Shown here one piece after another: positions 55,611 to 64,000 of a DNA stretch of 64,000 nucleotides. The stretch's first letter is position 1. Each line of letters begins with the position of its first letter. The position numbers and the translations under genes are program-made. The DNA is taken from contig JAFWYM010000044.1 in assembly GCA_017517705.1 (NCBI GenBank), positions 108,496 to 172,495 of the forward strand, in the 5' to 3' direction. The DNA is from Alistipes sp. GTDB lineage: Bacteria; Bacteroidota; Bacteroidia; Bacteroidales; Rikenellaceae. The notes under the pieces are model-generated. The model saw only the letters and a list, made by a program, of their open reading frames with translations, was not told the DNA's origin and searched no databases.

Positions 55611-57722
55611 CTACAACTCTGTAAGTGAGCCATCAATAAACTCAAACGTACCCTTATCTACAACCTCGAATGCGAGCGAGTAATTCTTATTGGGGCCGTA
55701 GGCATATACCTTGATGATGACCTTCTTATACTCGTCGGCGGTCATCTCGGGGTATACATAACCCAGCACAGCAGCAAATACCTCGCAGGTGTTCTCCTTG
55801 AGCTTTGCCAAGATCTCGTCATCCGAGAGGTCGCCCATACCTGCAGCGGTGAAGCCACCACGACATGCGGCAGGACGCCAGTCCATATTGCCGTAGTAGG
55901 CAGATGAGCCGGTGTAGAACTCGTTGTTACCATAGTTCGATACCCAGAAGTCGCCCTTAGGCTTCTCGCCGTTGATGAGAACGATGTCGGTAGAGATAAT
56001 CACGCCATCGTTATCACGCGCGGGAGCACCCAGAGGCACATCCTTATTGTCGTATACCCAGTTGCAGCAATACTGGTAGAAGGCCTGAGTCTCGGCAGTC
56101 TTACCCGTAAAGTCGAGCTCGAGGGTGGGGTCTATAGCCCACTCGCCGGCAGTCTTGCGGAACTGGTCGGTCTTAGACGCGAAGTACTCGGTCTTAGTCC
56201 AAGTGCCCTCGAATACGTACTCATCGACACGCCAAGAGTTTGTGTCGTTAGCACGGCATATATAGCCAACATAGAGTTTATCGCCATCCTGTGCATAGGG
56301 ATAGTTCTGGGCGAGATACAAGGGGATATATCTATCCTGTGCGGGGTTGGTGAAGTTACCATACGACTGACCCATAGCGGTATAATCCGCAGGCTGTATT
56401 GCCACAATGTCGGCAGCCCTATACTTACCACCCTCCTCGAGCTTGAAGAAGGCATAACGCTTCTGGCTCTTAACCTTGAGCGCCATACGCGAAGGCGTGG
56501 GAGCATCAGCGGGCTCGACAGAGGTGAGTACGATATTCACAAACGTGGGCGTACCTCCCGAGCGAGAGATAGATATGAAGTAGCCATAGAGCGTATAATC
56601 CTTCTCGCTCTCAAGCTGTGCTGCCATCTCCGGGGTTATGCCGTAGATGCTACCCTTAGCAGCCTCAGCGCCAGGGATAGCCACATTGTAGTAGGTCTTA
56701 GTACCATCCGACGATGTCGAGATGGTAACATTGCCCACCATCTTTGCGTACTGAGCAGTAAAGCAGAAGCCCTCGCCCGTATGCGTAGTGAGCACCTCGT
56801 CAGCCTTAGCGCCATCGATAACCATAGGCTCGGGATATGTTACGGTCGTAGTGCCCGTCTTCTCGATAGAGATACCATCGGTACCAATCTGCAAGCCATT
56901 GTTAAATACGCCGATAGTACCCGATACGGTAACCTCGTCGCCCAAGGCAAGATCCTGAGTTTTGTAGAGCAACACCGAGCCACCATTATCCGTGAGGATG
57001 GGGCCCTGAGTACATACCGCCGAGATATAGCCACGTACCTCAACCACATCATCCTTCTTAGCCGTGCCAAGAACCGATGTGTAACCAGCAGCTGGCTCTT
57101 CGGGCGTACCCGGATTCTCGGGCGTAGTGGGAGCCTCGGGCTCCTCATCAGAGTAGTTGTACGTAACAACCATATACTCGCCTACGCGCGCATCGTCGCT
57201 AACGGGCAACACGCCAGCGAGCTTATTATTGGTCTTAGGAGTGATAGCCTCGGCATAATCCTCCTCCGAGCCCCAGATGGTCTGGTAGTCCTCCTTAGTA
57301 AGGGTATACTCCACAGGGACATTCATGAGCGTCACATCCGTGGGGACATCCGTAGCAAAGGTGTAGGTAACCAGCGCCGTAGAGTTGCTGTCGAGCGTAG
57401 GATAGAGGTTATCGATGAAGGCGGGAACGTAGAGCGCAGCCTCCTCGACACATGAGAAGTATTTGTTCTTGCCGATATCCGCCAGAGCATCAACAGCATC
57501 CTCACCCTCAGCCTCGGCCAGAGCCTTATTCGTAGCATTCTTAGCGATGGCAGCGTAGTCATCGCCCGTGAGCGTCATCTCCAAGTCGCGTACGTTAACG
57601 ATGGTTCCATCGTTCTCATAATCCGGGAGATATGCCTCATTAAAATAGTCTGCCTGGCAGCCTACACCCATAAGAGCTACGGCTACGACAGAGAATAGTC
57701 TCGTAATTGTTTTCTTATTCAT
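55611..57722 (-). CDS. Surface lipoprotein with OB-fold-like domain, TonB receptor partner
   Basis: A 703-residue protein with lipobox Gly-Val-Gly-Cys (Cys22). An N-terminal domain (about 25-190) is followed by a Pro/Glu/Thr linker (193-208). An OB-fold-like domain (about 213-405) carries Val-Arg-Gly-Tyr-Ile-Ser-Ala and Val-Thr-Val-Ser-Gly-Thr-Ile-Gly, like the nucleic-acid/sugar-binding OB modules (DUF5689 or BACON-like sets) in Bacteroidetes lipoproteins. The C-terminal part (about 410-703) is rich in Tyr/Trp and not recognised. It lies 14 bases after the TonB receptor gene, a SusC-like/lipoprotein layout without a real SusD. Confidence 0.8.
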   Translation of the reverse strand: MNKKTITRLFSVVAVALMGVGCQADYFNEAYLPDYENDGTIVNVRDLEMTLTGDDYAAIAKNATNKALAEAEGEDAVDALADIGKNKYFSCVEEAALYVPAFIDNLYPTLDSNSTALVTYTFATDVPTDVTLMNVPVEYTLTKEDYQTIWGSEEDYAEAITPKTNNKLAGVLPVSDDARVGEYMVVTYNYSDEEPEAPTTPENPGTPEEPAAGYTSVLGTAKKDDVVEVRGYISAVCTQGPILTDNGGSVLLYKTQDLALGDEVTVSGTIGVFNNGLQIGTDGISIEKTGTTTVTYPEPMVIDGAKADEVLTTHTGEGFCFTAQYAKMVGNVTISTSSDGTKTYYNVAIPGAEAAKGSIYGITPEMAAQLESEKDYTLYGYFISISRSGGTPTFVNIVLTSVEPADAPTPSRMALKVKSQKRYAFFKLEEGGKYRAADIVAIQPADYTAMGQSYGNFTNPAQDRYIPLYLAQNYPYAQDGDKLYVGYICRANDTNSWRVDEYVFEGTWTKTEYFASKTDQFRKTAGEWAIDPTLELDFTGKTAETQAFYQYCCNWVYDNKDVPLGAPARDNDGVIISTDIVLINGEKPKGDFWVSNYGNNEFYTGSSAYYGNMDWRPAACRGGFTAAGMGDLSDDEILAKLKENTCEVFAAVLGYVYPEMTADEYKKVIIKVYAYGPNKNYSLAFEVVDKGTFEFIDGSLTEL

Positions 57723-57736
57723 AGTAGTTGTAGTTC

Positions 57737-60436
57737 TTAGAAGTTAACCTTAAGGCGAACGGTGTAAGTACGGCCAAACGAGTACATCACAGCGTAGCAA
57801 TCCTCCCAGCCATTAGCGTCGTAGGCGCACTGCGCATCCATAACGTAGTTGTAGTTGTAGAGGTTGTTCACATTACCATAGATCGTGGCGTTGACCTTGC
57901 CAATCTTAAACGAGTAGCTTGCCGAGATGTCGAGCTGATGACCCACAGGAATCTTCCATGGATCCTTAACCTCGACAACGCTGTTGGCGATAGCCGACGA
58001 GCCGAGGTAGAAGTCGGCATAGTTGTTAGCATACACGTTGAAGTTGGCGCTCAGACGCAAGCCCTTGAAGGGGTAGAAGTCGGCACCCACGGCGGCCGTT
58101 GTCTGTGCCGAGCCTGCCACGTGAACACCCTTCTGGTCGAGCTCGATCCAGGCGTGATCCTCGGCCATAATGCCCGAAGCCACTTCGCCGTTAAGCTCCT
58201 TGGTCATAGGCTGACCCTGCGAGTCGTAGTAGTAACCGCGGGCGTTGCTCGACCAAATCCAGTCGCCGAGCGACAGCATACCCGTAAGGTTTACCCAGCG
58301 TGCAGGCTTATAGCGGAGGTCGAGCTCGATACCCATATGGCGAGCATCGATACCTGTGAGGTTTACACGCGCATAGTCGTCGTTAGACATAAGCTTAGAA
58401 CGCACATCCGACTTATCCATCCACTTCGTGTAGTAGGCATTGAGATTCAGCGCGAACTTCTCGAGACGAAGACCATAGCCCGCCTCAACAGAGAATACCT
58501 TCTCGTTGACAGCATCGGGGTTGGTCATGTGGCTTGTTGTCGACTGCAAGAAGGCACCACCCGAGAAGAAGGGAGCACGCGAGATGTAGCCGAGGTTGAG
58601 GAAGAGGTTCGAGTGCTCGGTCATATTCCAGTTAGCACCCGCCTTGGCCGTAAAACCTACGAAGTTCATAGTCTTAGAGCGCTGATGTGCCGCATCGTAG
58701 TAGAAGCGGTCAACACGCCAATAGCCCGTATTCGACACTGAGCCCGACACGAAGGCGTTAAACTTATTCTTCGTCCACTCCAACTGAGCGAAGAGACCCT
58801 CCTGGTGTACGTGGCCATCGTAGTCACGATATACAATATCGCCCACACCGAGCTTCTCATACTTCCAATTAGGATCGGCAGCAGCAGCGTTGTTCTCGGC
58901 TTTCACGTTGCGACGGTCGCTATCGTCGATAAAGTATGCACCGTCGTAGAGGTCGATAATCTCGTTCTTGTGCTCACCGACATAGTAACGTACATCGACA
59001 CCTGCCGAGAGCTCCAAGTCGGGGAGTATCTCGTTGGTGTAGGTCGACAAGAGGCCATACCACATATGGTTGTTCGACGACTTAGACATCACCATCTTCG
59101 AGCCGTCGGCGCTCTGAGCATTCATATCCTGAATAGCACCATAGTCGAACGTACCATCCGACTTACGGAAGTCGTAGAGGAGCTCACCATCCTTCGAGCC
59201 GTTCCACTTAGCACGATCGGCCGATGTACGACCCTGACCCGAGTAACCATAACCGCGACCTATAGACATATATAGTGCCGTAGAGAGTGACGATTTGTAG
59301 TCTATCTGCCACTGGTGGTTCAACGATATCTGAGGCTTGTGGTAGTAGTTAACCATCGACGAACGCTCCTTACCGTTATTGTCGAAGCCGTAGACAGCGT
59401 TGTAGCGATACTTGTCCGCCTCGCCCGTCCACTGAGCCACCTTGTCCCACTCCGTAATCTTAAGACCCGCATAGAGGGGCTTACGCTGGTTGTGACGCTG
59501 AGGCGAGCCAAAGGCTGTGAGCGAGAGCTGATGGCGGTCGTTGAGACGCTTCGAGATGTTGACGAACCAGTTGTAGGCATCGTAGCCCGTACCCTGGATA
59601 TAACCATCACCCCAACGCTTTGCCAACAACACGCTCATAGCCCAGCCGTTATCCATAAGGCCTGTAGAGAGGCTCACGGCCATAGTGTTGGCACCGTCGT
59701 TACCAATACCGTATGATACCGAGCCACCCTTCTTAGCATCGATGGTGTTCGTGACAATGTTTATGGTACCACCTACCGAGGGTGACGATATCTTCGAAGC
59801 ACCCATACCGCGCTGTGTCTGCATCGAGCGTGTTACGTCCGAGAGACCTGCCCAGTTAGACCAGTATAGACCACCCCACTCCATGTCGTTGACGGGCACA
59901 CCGTTGATCATCACGGCGATGTTGGCACTCTTGAAGCCTCGCATATTAATCTTCGAGTCGCCATAGCCACCACCATCCTTCGTGACGTACACACCGGGGG
60001 TTGACTTCAAAATCTCGGGGAACTCCTGACCACCGAGCTTGAACTCGATCTCCGAGGCTGCCACCGTAGATACCGCCACAGGAGTGCGGCGCTGCACAGC
60101 TACCGACTGCGTAATGACGATGTCCTCCATGGCGATGGCATCGAGTTCCATCTTGATAGTACCGAGGTTGGTACGCTTACCCGCAGATACAACATCCACA
60201 AGCTGCGTCTTGTAGTTAAGGTAGCTGATCTGCACCTTGGTGTACTCACCGCGGAGCATGAGCTCAAAGCTACCCGACACGTCGGTAGTAGTACCGAGCG
60301 TCGTCTCCGGCACGACAATCGAAGCACCGATCAGGGGTTGATCGTTCTCATCGACAACCGTACCCGTGACGATGGTCTGCGCCGAGGCCATAAGGCCAAA
60401 GCTCAGACCCAACATCAGAAGTAAAAGTCTCTTCAT
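57737..60436 (-). CDS. TonB-dependent outer-membrane receptor with carboxypeptidase-like N-terminal domain
   Basis: An 899-residue protein; the start at 60436 (Met-Lys-Arg-Leu-Leu-Leu) gives the signal peptide directly. Carboxypeptidase-regulatory-like domain at about 23-95 (Gly-Thr-Val-Val-Asp-Glu-Asn-Asp-Gln-Pro-Leu-Ile-Gly-Ala). Plug domain at about 110-230, with Asn-Met-Arg-Gly-Phe and Met-Ile-Asn-Gly-Val-Pro-Val-Asn-Asp-Met. Then a beta-barrel ending Thr-Val-Arg-Leu-Lys-Val-Asn-Phe. Expected to import a glycan, metal chelate or peptide; the lack of a SusD neighbour makes a siderophore-like ligand as likely as a sugar. It has an exact minus-strand promoter at 60552-60583. Confidence 0.92.
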   Translation of the reverse strand: MKRLLLLMLGLSFGLMASAQTIVTGTVVDENDQPLIGASIVVPETTLGTTTDVSGSFELMLRGEYTKVQISYLNYKTQLVDVVSAGKRTNLGTIKMELDAIAMEDIVITQSVAVQRRTPVAVSTVAASEIEFKLGGQEFPEILKSTPGVYVTKDGGGYGDSKINMRGFKSANIAVMINGVPVNDMEWGGLYWSNWAGLSDVTRSMQTQRGMGASKISSPSVGGTINIVTNTIDAKKGGSVSYGIGNDGANTMAVSLSTGLMDNGWAMSVLLAKRWGDGYIQGTGYDAYNWFVNISKRLNDRHQLSLTAFGSPQRHNQRKPLYAGLKITEWDKVAQWTGEADKYRYNAVYGFDNNGKERSSMVNYYHKPQISLNHQWQIDYKSSLSTALYMSIGRGYGYSGQGRTSADRAKWNGSKDGELLYDFRKSDGTFDYGAIQDMNAQSADGSKMVMSKSSNNHMWYGLLSTYTNEILPDLELSAGVDVRYYVGEHKNEIIDLYDGAYFIDDSDRRNVKAENNAAAADPNWKYEKLGVGDIVYRDYDGHVHQEGLFAQLEWTKNKFNAFVSGSVSNTGYWRVDRFYYDAAHQRSKTMNFVGFTAKAGANWNMTEHSNLFLNLGYISRAPFFSGGAFLQSTTSHMTNPDAVNEKVFSVEAGYGLRLEKFALNLNAYYTKWMDKSDVRSKLMSNDDYARVNLTGIDARHMGIELDLRYKPARWVNLTGMLSLGDWIWSSNARGYYYDSQGQPMTKELNGEVASGIMAEDHAWIELDQKGVHVAGSAQTTAAVGADFYPFKGLRLSANFNVYANNYADFYLGSSAIANSVVEVKDPWKIPVGHQLDISASYSFKIGKVNATIYGNVNNLYNYNYVMDAQCAYDANGWEDCYAVMYSFGRTYTVRLKVNF

Positions 60437-60551
60437 AAGCAAATTAATTAATGAGTATATAAGTTTCTGTCTGTTTCCGGCATATAAACATAGGTTATCA
60501 GCCCTCGGGAAAATATCCGCGGGCATCTCTCCGTCTCAATCTTACGCACCG

Positions 60552-60583
60552 CAAAGATAGCCAAGTTAGTCTTAACAACCAAA
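60552..60583 (-). promoter_or_regulatory. Promoter of the TonB receptor operon
   Basis: On the minus strand TTTG (60580-60583), 20 bases, TATCTTTG (60552-60559). The leader to the start codon is about 110 bases and shows no recognised riboswitch. Confidence 0.75.
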
Positions 60584-60685
60584 CCTTTCTCGTTTAATTT
60601 ACTATTACAATAGTAATACACCTCGCTCTAAGCCCATCACAATCATATAATTATTGTCAATAATATGATTTTTTTAGCGCATAAT

Positions 60686-60716
60686 TTTGTCTCTCGCAAA
60701 AAAAATATTACCTTTA
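60686..60716 (+). promoter_or_regulatory. Promoter of the cytochrome c operon
   Basis: TTTG (60686-60689), 19 bases, TACCTTTA (60709-60716; last base off consensus). Leader of only about 10 bases. Confidence 0.6.
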
Positions 60717-60732
60717 CGCAGAATATTAAACC

Positions 60733-61563
60733 ATGATGGGCTTTAAAAACAACATAGGCGTTATCGTTTGGATTGCTGTAGTCGCTGTGGCTATGGTAAT
60801 TATGCAATTTGTCGTAGGCGATTTCCCTGTCGACATCTTCCGCTTCCCGGTAAACATCCTCGCCCTTGTTTTGTGGCTCACGCTGCTGGGCGTCCTTTAC
60901 AAGCAGCGCACAACATCGCCTCTTATGCGATTTATGCTCTCGTCGCGCAGCCTATGGCTCACGTTCACGCTCATTGCCGGCGTGGGTATATGGCTCGGCC
61001 TCGAGCGCAAGCCCTCGAGTGATGCGTGGGTGGTGGTGGCCTCGATGCTCTACATCCTCAGCCACCTTATCATCATAACGCTGCGTGGCTGGCGCAATGC
61101 CCGAGGCATGCGTTGGCGCTTCACGCTCCTGCACCTCGGCCTTATCTTCGCCCTTGGAGCGGGATTTTGGGGTGCCCCAGACAGGGAGCAGCTGCGCATA
61201 GCCATCGATAGCAAGCCTAACGACCAGGCATATACTATGGCTGGCGAGCCCCGCATATTGGACTACACCCTGACCCTCGAGGACTACGACATACGTCACG
61301 ACGCGAAGGGTATGCCCGAGCACTATGAGGCGCAGATAGGCATTGATAACGAGCACCACACGATACGTGTCAACCACCCCTATGCGCGCTCATGGCAGGA
61401 GAAGATATACCTCATCAGCTTCGGTCGTAGCACCACGGGTGAGACATATTGCATCCTGGAGATCGTGCGCGAGCCGTGGCAGTGGCTCTCGATGGCAGGC
61501 ATCTTGATGCTAATCGCGGGTGCCGTGATGATGTTCCTCGGTGGGCCACGCATAAGGAGATAA
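60733..61563 (+). CDS. ResB-like cytochrome c biogenesis protein
   Basis: A 276-residue membrane protein with five to six helices and a periplasmic beta-rich domain (about 155-235) with Lys-Pro-Asn-Asp-Gln-Ala. The last helix is preceded by 'Arg-Glu-Pro-Trp-Gln-Trp-Leu-Ser-Met-Ala-Gly', similar to ResB/Ccs1 proteins that deliver haem with CcsA (system II). It is followed 22 bases later by the CcsA gene and then a c-type cytochrome that would be its substrate. The second Met is an alternative start. Confidence 0.85.
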   Translation: MMGFKNNIGVIVWIAVVAVAMVIMQFVVGDFPVDIFRFPVNILALVLWLTLLGVLYKQRTTSPLMRFMLSSRSLWLTFTLIAGVGIWLGLERKPSSDAWVVVASMLYILSHLIIITLRGWRNARGMRWRFTLLHLGLIFALGAGFWGAPDREQLRIAIDSKPNDQAYTMAGEPRILDYTLTLEDYDIRHDAKGMPEHYEAQIGIDNEHHTIRVNHPYARSWQEKIYLISFGRSTTGETYCILEIVREPWQWLSMAGILMLIAGAVMMFLGGPRIRR

Positions 61564-61585
61564 CAATAAACCGGAGTAAGAGACT

Positions 61586-62371
61586 ATGATTATAGGATGG
61601 AACATATTTCCCGTTGTTGCCGCCATAGTTGTGCTTCTTGCCACAACGGGTGCTGTTGTGGCACTACGACGCAAGGAGCGTAGCCCCCTTGCCTTGGGCT
61701 TTATGGTGACCGCCATCGTCGTGATGCTGGGCTTTATCGCTATGCTCTGGATGACGCTCGAGCGACCACCGCTACGCACTATGGGCGAGACACGCTTGTG
61801 GTACTCCTTCTTCCTACTCGTTGCGGGAGCCTTCACCTACGCACGCTGGCGCTACCGTTGGATTATGAGTTTCTCGACAATCCTCGCCACGGTATTCATC
61901 CTTATAAACATACTGAAGCCCGAGATTCACGACCAGGGGCTTATGCCCGCACTACAGAGTATATGGTTTGTGCCACATGTCTCGGTCTATATGTTCTCCT
62001 ATGCCCTCTTGGGGTGTGCTACGCTGCTTGCCATCGTTGCCTTGGCGACACGTCGCAACGATCTCAACGAGGCCATCGAGCGCCTACTTTATGGAGGTAT
62101 AGCCTTCCTTAGCATAGGCATGCTCACAGGCTCGCTATGGGCCAAGGAGGCGTGGGGCGCCTACTGGAGTTGGGATGCCAAGGAGGCGTGGGCAGCCGTA
62201 ACATGGGGATTGTACCTCTTGGCTCTGCACGTGGTGCCAACAACAGCCAAGGGAGACAACAAGGCATTCTACATTGTCATCATCCTCGGATTCCTCGCCC
62301 TGCAGATGTGCTGGTATGGCGTAAACTACCTACCCTCGGCAGCGGAAAGTGTACATACATACAATCAATAA
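61586..62371 (+). CDS. ccsA: Cytochrome c assembly protein CcsA/ResC
   Basis: A 261-residue membrane protein with eight helices and the haem-handling WWD-type motif: Trp-Gly-Ala-Tyr-Trp-Ser-Trp-Asp-Ala-Lys-Glu-Ala-Trp-Ala-Ala-Val-Thr-Trp. Conserved His in 'Phe-Val-Pro-His-Val' and 'Leu-Ala-Leu-His-Val' flank it as likely haem ligands. It attaches haem to apocytochrome with the ResB-like partner encoded 22 bases upstream. The membrane location and pathway are established for the family. Confidence 0.93.
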   Translation: MIIGWNIFPVVAAIVVLLATTGAVVALRRKERSPLALGFMVTAIVVMLGFIAMLWMTLERPPLRTMGETRLWYSFFLLVAGAFTYARWRYRWIMSFSTILATVFILINILKPEIHDQGLMPALQSIWFVPHVSVYMFSYALLGCATLLAIVALATRRNDLNEAIERLLYGGIAFLSIGMLTGSLWAKEAWGAYWSWDAKEAWAAVTWGLYLLALHVVPTTAKGDNKAFYIVIILGFLALQMCWYGVNYLPSAAESVHTYNQ

Positions 62372-62392
62372 TAACCCAAAAACAACTGCTCT

Positions 62393-63826
62393 ATGAAAAA
62401 TCTAAAGAGACGTCAGAAGATTTGGATAGCGCTATTAGCTATCGCCGTTGTGCTGGCATTAGTTTACCGCATAACGCTCAGCCCGCCGTCGGACGAACTT
62501 CCCACCGAGACGCGTGTAACGCAGATGCTCGAGGATGGCGGCTGCCTCAGCTGTCACACAGCAGATCCCGACCTACCCTTCTATGCCTCGTGGCCCCTTG
62601 CCGGCGACTTGGTTATGGAGGATGTCAAGGAGGGCTACCGTGCATACGACATTACCCCTCTCTATGAGGCCCTAAAGAGTGGTGCTACACCCAACCCCGT
62701 AGATGTGGCTAAGGTAGAGAAGGTGGCCATGGATCGCCGTATGCCCGAGGCTAAGTACTACCTCATGCACTGGGGTAGCCAGATGACCGCAGCCAAGGCC
62801 GATATATTCGTCGAGTGGGCACGCAACTACCGCACGGCATACTATGGCGATGGCCTTACCGGCGACCGCGCGGGTGAGCCCGTACGCCCCATCATCCCAC
62901 CCACGGATATCGACGAGCGCAAGGCACGCCTCGGCTTCGACCTATACCACGACACACGCCTCTCGGTCGACAACACCATATCGTGCGCCTCGTGCCACGG
63001 ACTGGAGACAGGTGGCGTGGATAACCACCAGTATTCGGATGGTGTCGAAGGACGTATGGGTGGCGTAAATGCTCCCACGGTATATAATGCCGTATATAAC
63101 TTCGTGCAATTCTGGGATGGTCGCGCACGTACCCTTGCAGAGCAGGCCGCAGGCCCACCCCTCAACCCCGTGGAGATGGCCTCGACATCGTTCGACGAGA
63201 TCATCGCCAAGCTATCGCAGGATAAGCACTACATGGAGGAGTTTGCTGCCCTCTACCCCGAGGGTATCACCGAGGCCTCAATAACCAATGCCATCGAGGA
63301 GTTTGAGCGCACGCTCACAACGCCTAACTCACAGTTCGACAAGTGGCTCTTGGGTGACAATGATGCTCTTAGCAAGCAGGAACTCAAGGGCTATGCCCTC
63401 TTCAAGGAGCACAACTGCGCAACATGCCACGTAGGTGTAAACCTCGGTGGCGAGTCTTACGAGCTTATGGGTCTTCGTCGCCACTACTTCGAGGATCGTG
63501 GCTTGGAGCTCACCGAGGAGGATAACGGTCGCTTCAAGCAGACTCAGGATGAGCGCGATCGCCACCGCTTCAAGGTGCCGGGCTTACGTAACATCGAGCT
63601 CACATGGCCCTACTACCACGATGGTACACGCCTGACGATGGAGGATGCCGTGCGCGACATGGCACGCTACCAGTCGGATGTGGAGCTTACGGATGGCGAG
63701 ATTGCCGATATCGTATCGTTCCTCCGCACCCTTACGGGCGAGCATAACGGCGTGAAGCTAACGAACGTCAACGAGTATGGCGTGGTACACGTTCACGACG
63801 ATGACCACGATCACGACCACGAGTAG
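62393..63826 (+). CDS. Three-haem cytochrome c peroxidase (MauG/CcpA family)
   Basis: A 477-residue protein with an N-terminal anchor (about 10-27) and three c-type haem sites: Cys51-Leu-Ser-Cys-His55, Cys198-Ala-Ser-Cys-His and Cys342-Ala-Thr-Cys-His. The last two match the usual diheme peroxidase domains (about 180-460), including Gly-Val-Asn-Leu-Gly-Gly and Val-Pro-Gly-Leu-Arg-Asn. The first belongs to a separate N-terminal haem-binding module. It reduces hydrogen peroxide with electrons from the quinol or cytochrome pool. The C-terminus is a metal-binding-like His-Asp cluster (His-Asp-His-Asp-His). Its maturation genes resB-like and ccsA are directly upstream. Confidence 0.92.
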   Translation: MKNLKRRQKIWIALLAIAVVLALVYRITLSPPSDELPTETRVTQMLEDGGCLSCHTADPDLPFYASWPLAGDLVMEDVKEGYRAYDITPLYEALKSGATPNPVDVAKVEKVAMDRRMPEAKYYLMHWGSQMTAAKADIFVEWARNYRTAYYGDGLTGDRAGEPVRPIIPPTDIDERKARLGFDLYHDTRLSVDNTISCASCHGLETGGVDNHQYSDGVEGRMGGVNAPTVYNAVYNFVQFWDGRARTLAEQAAGPPLNPVEMASTSFDEIIAKLSQDKHYMEEFAALYPEGITEASITNAIEEFERTLTTPNSQFDKWLLGDNDALSKQELKGYALFKEHNCATCHVGVNLGGESYELMGLRRHYFEDRGLELTEEDNGRFKQTQDERDRHRFKVPGLRNIELTWPYYHDGTRLTMEDAVRDMARYQSDVELTDGEIADIVSFLRTLTGEHNGVKLTNVNEYGVVHVHDDDHDHDHE

Positions 63827-63836
63827 TCGATAGCAT

Positions 63837-63869
63837 GGGGATGACTAAAAAGCGAATTAGTCATCCCCG
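63837..63869 (+). terminator. GGGGATGACTAA hairpin after the peroxidase gene
   Basis: GGGGATGACTAA pairs with TTAGTCATCCCC, followed by GTTTTTG. It belongs to the same hairpin family as 5570, 19063 and 23383, here with no 120-bp partner. Confidence 0.75.
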
Positions 63870-63878
63870 TTTTTGTAC

Positions 63879-64000
63879 TGACCCCAAAAAGTTGGACGGA
63901 TTAATAAAAAGATTTTTATTGGTAAAGAGTTCGGTATTGCACCGGACTCTTTCCGTTTAATTTTAGTTTTATACGGTCGTTGTTATAGTAGTTAATATAC
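63879..64000 (-). mobile_element. IS3-family insertion sequence, end inside window
   Basis: The terminal inverted repeat starts TGACCCCAAAAAGTTGGACGG at 63879, typical of the IS3 (IS150-like) group. The 3' end of the transposase gene reads toward this end. The element continues beyond the window. It inserted 9 bases after the terminator hairpin of the peroxidase gene. Confidence 0.85.
63916..64000 (-). CDS. IS3-family transposase (OrfB), C-terminal end only
   Basis: On the minus strand the last 27 codons are visible. They contain Asn-Tyr-Tyr-Asn-Asn-Asp-Arg-Ile-Lys-Leu-Lys-Leu-Asn-Gly-Lys-Ser-Pro and end Tyr-Arg-Thr-Leu-Tyr-Gln. This is the characteristic end of the rve-type integrase core (Tyr-Asn-x2-Arg, then Leu-x-Gly-x-Ser-Pro) of IS3 transposases. 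The catalytic Asp-Asp-Glu residues are outside the window, so intactness cannot be judged. Confidence 0.85.
   Translation of the reverse strand, partial: YINYYNNDRIKLKLNGKSPVQYRTLYQ

Overview
The window reads as chromosome of a Bacteroidales gut commensal, most likely Alistipes or another Rikenellaceae member (inference). Support: promoters of the Bacteroidetes type (TTTG, 19-21 bases, TAnnTTTG), many lipoproteins with BACON-like domains, a NusG-like UpxY regulator heading a capsule locus, a TonB-dependent receptor with a carboxypeptidase-regulatory-like N-terminus, and menaquinone synthesis by the futalosine route. Most genes share one GC-rich codon style. Exceptions are the AT-rich heart of the capsule locus (about 10.0-16.1 kb) and one small gene at 51.2 kb.

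Layout. 1-5.4 kb: a run of secreted lipoproteins with a subtilisin-like lipoprotein protease. 5.4-6.5 kb: a META-domain lipoprotein diverging from ridA. 6.8-19.0 kb: a capsule operon with one strong promoter and a 280-base leader, encoding upxY, initiating sugar transferase, ugd, flippase, pyruvyl transferase, ferredoxin-like F420-hydrogenase-beta protein, polymerase and one GT4. It is followed by a nucleotidyltransferase-like gene, a vWA protein and a degenerate-kinase/WG-repeat protein. 19.4-23.2 kb: nitroreductase and beta-galactosidase operon. 23.5-34.7 kb: large surface lipoproteins, a cold-shock protein, a radical SAM/lipoprotein pair and an OmpA-family protein. 35.0-37.6 kb: B12-dependent ribonucleotide reductase. 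37.8-45.5 kb: a tight minus-strand run fhs-mqnB-mqnD-CaCA antiporter-SGNH-MBOAT-PAP2. 45.6-50.7 kb: aminopeptidase P, U32 peptidase, polyprenyl synthase and a ROK glucokinase. 50.8-52.4 kb: a 6S-like RNA, an AT-rich zinc-ribbon membrane gene, degenerate tRNA-derived repeats and tRNA-Leu(UAG). 52.5-60.4 kb: FAD oxidoreductase, sodium:solute symporter, and a TonB receptor with a cell-surface lipoprotein partner. 60.7-63.8 kb: ResB-like, CcsA and a three-haem cytochrome c peroxidase. The window ends inside an IS3-family element.

The intergenic DNA is unusually repeat-rich. A composite repeat (a GGGGCTGACTAA hairpin beside a 120-bp unit with 16-bp terminal inverted repeats) occurs three times. 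A second hairpin-bearing family recurs at 6.7, 19.0-19.4 and 35.0 kb. There are also tandem arrays and a palindrome made of two IS-like ends.

The strongest candidates for little-described biology are the radical SAM/SPASM enzyme with its repeat-bearing lipoprotein (27.0-28.6 kb) and the vWA plus pseudokinase-WG pair behind the capsule genes (17.2-19.0 kb). All family assignments were made by reading motifs; no database search was run.
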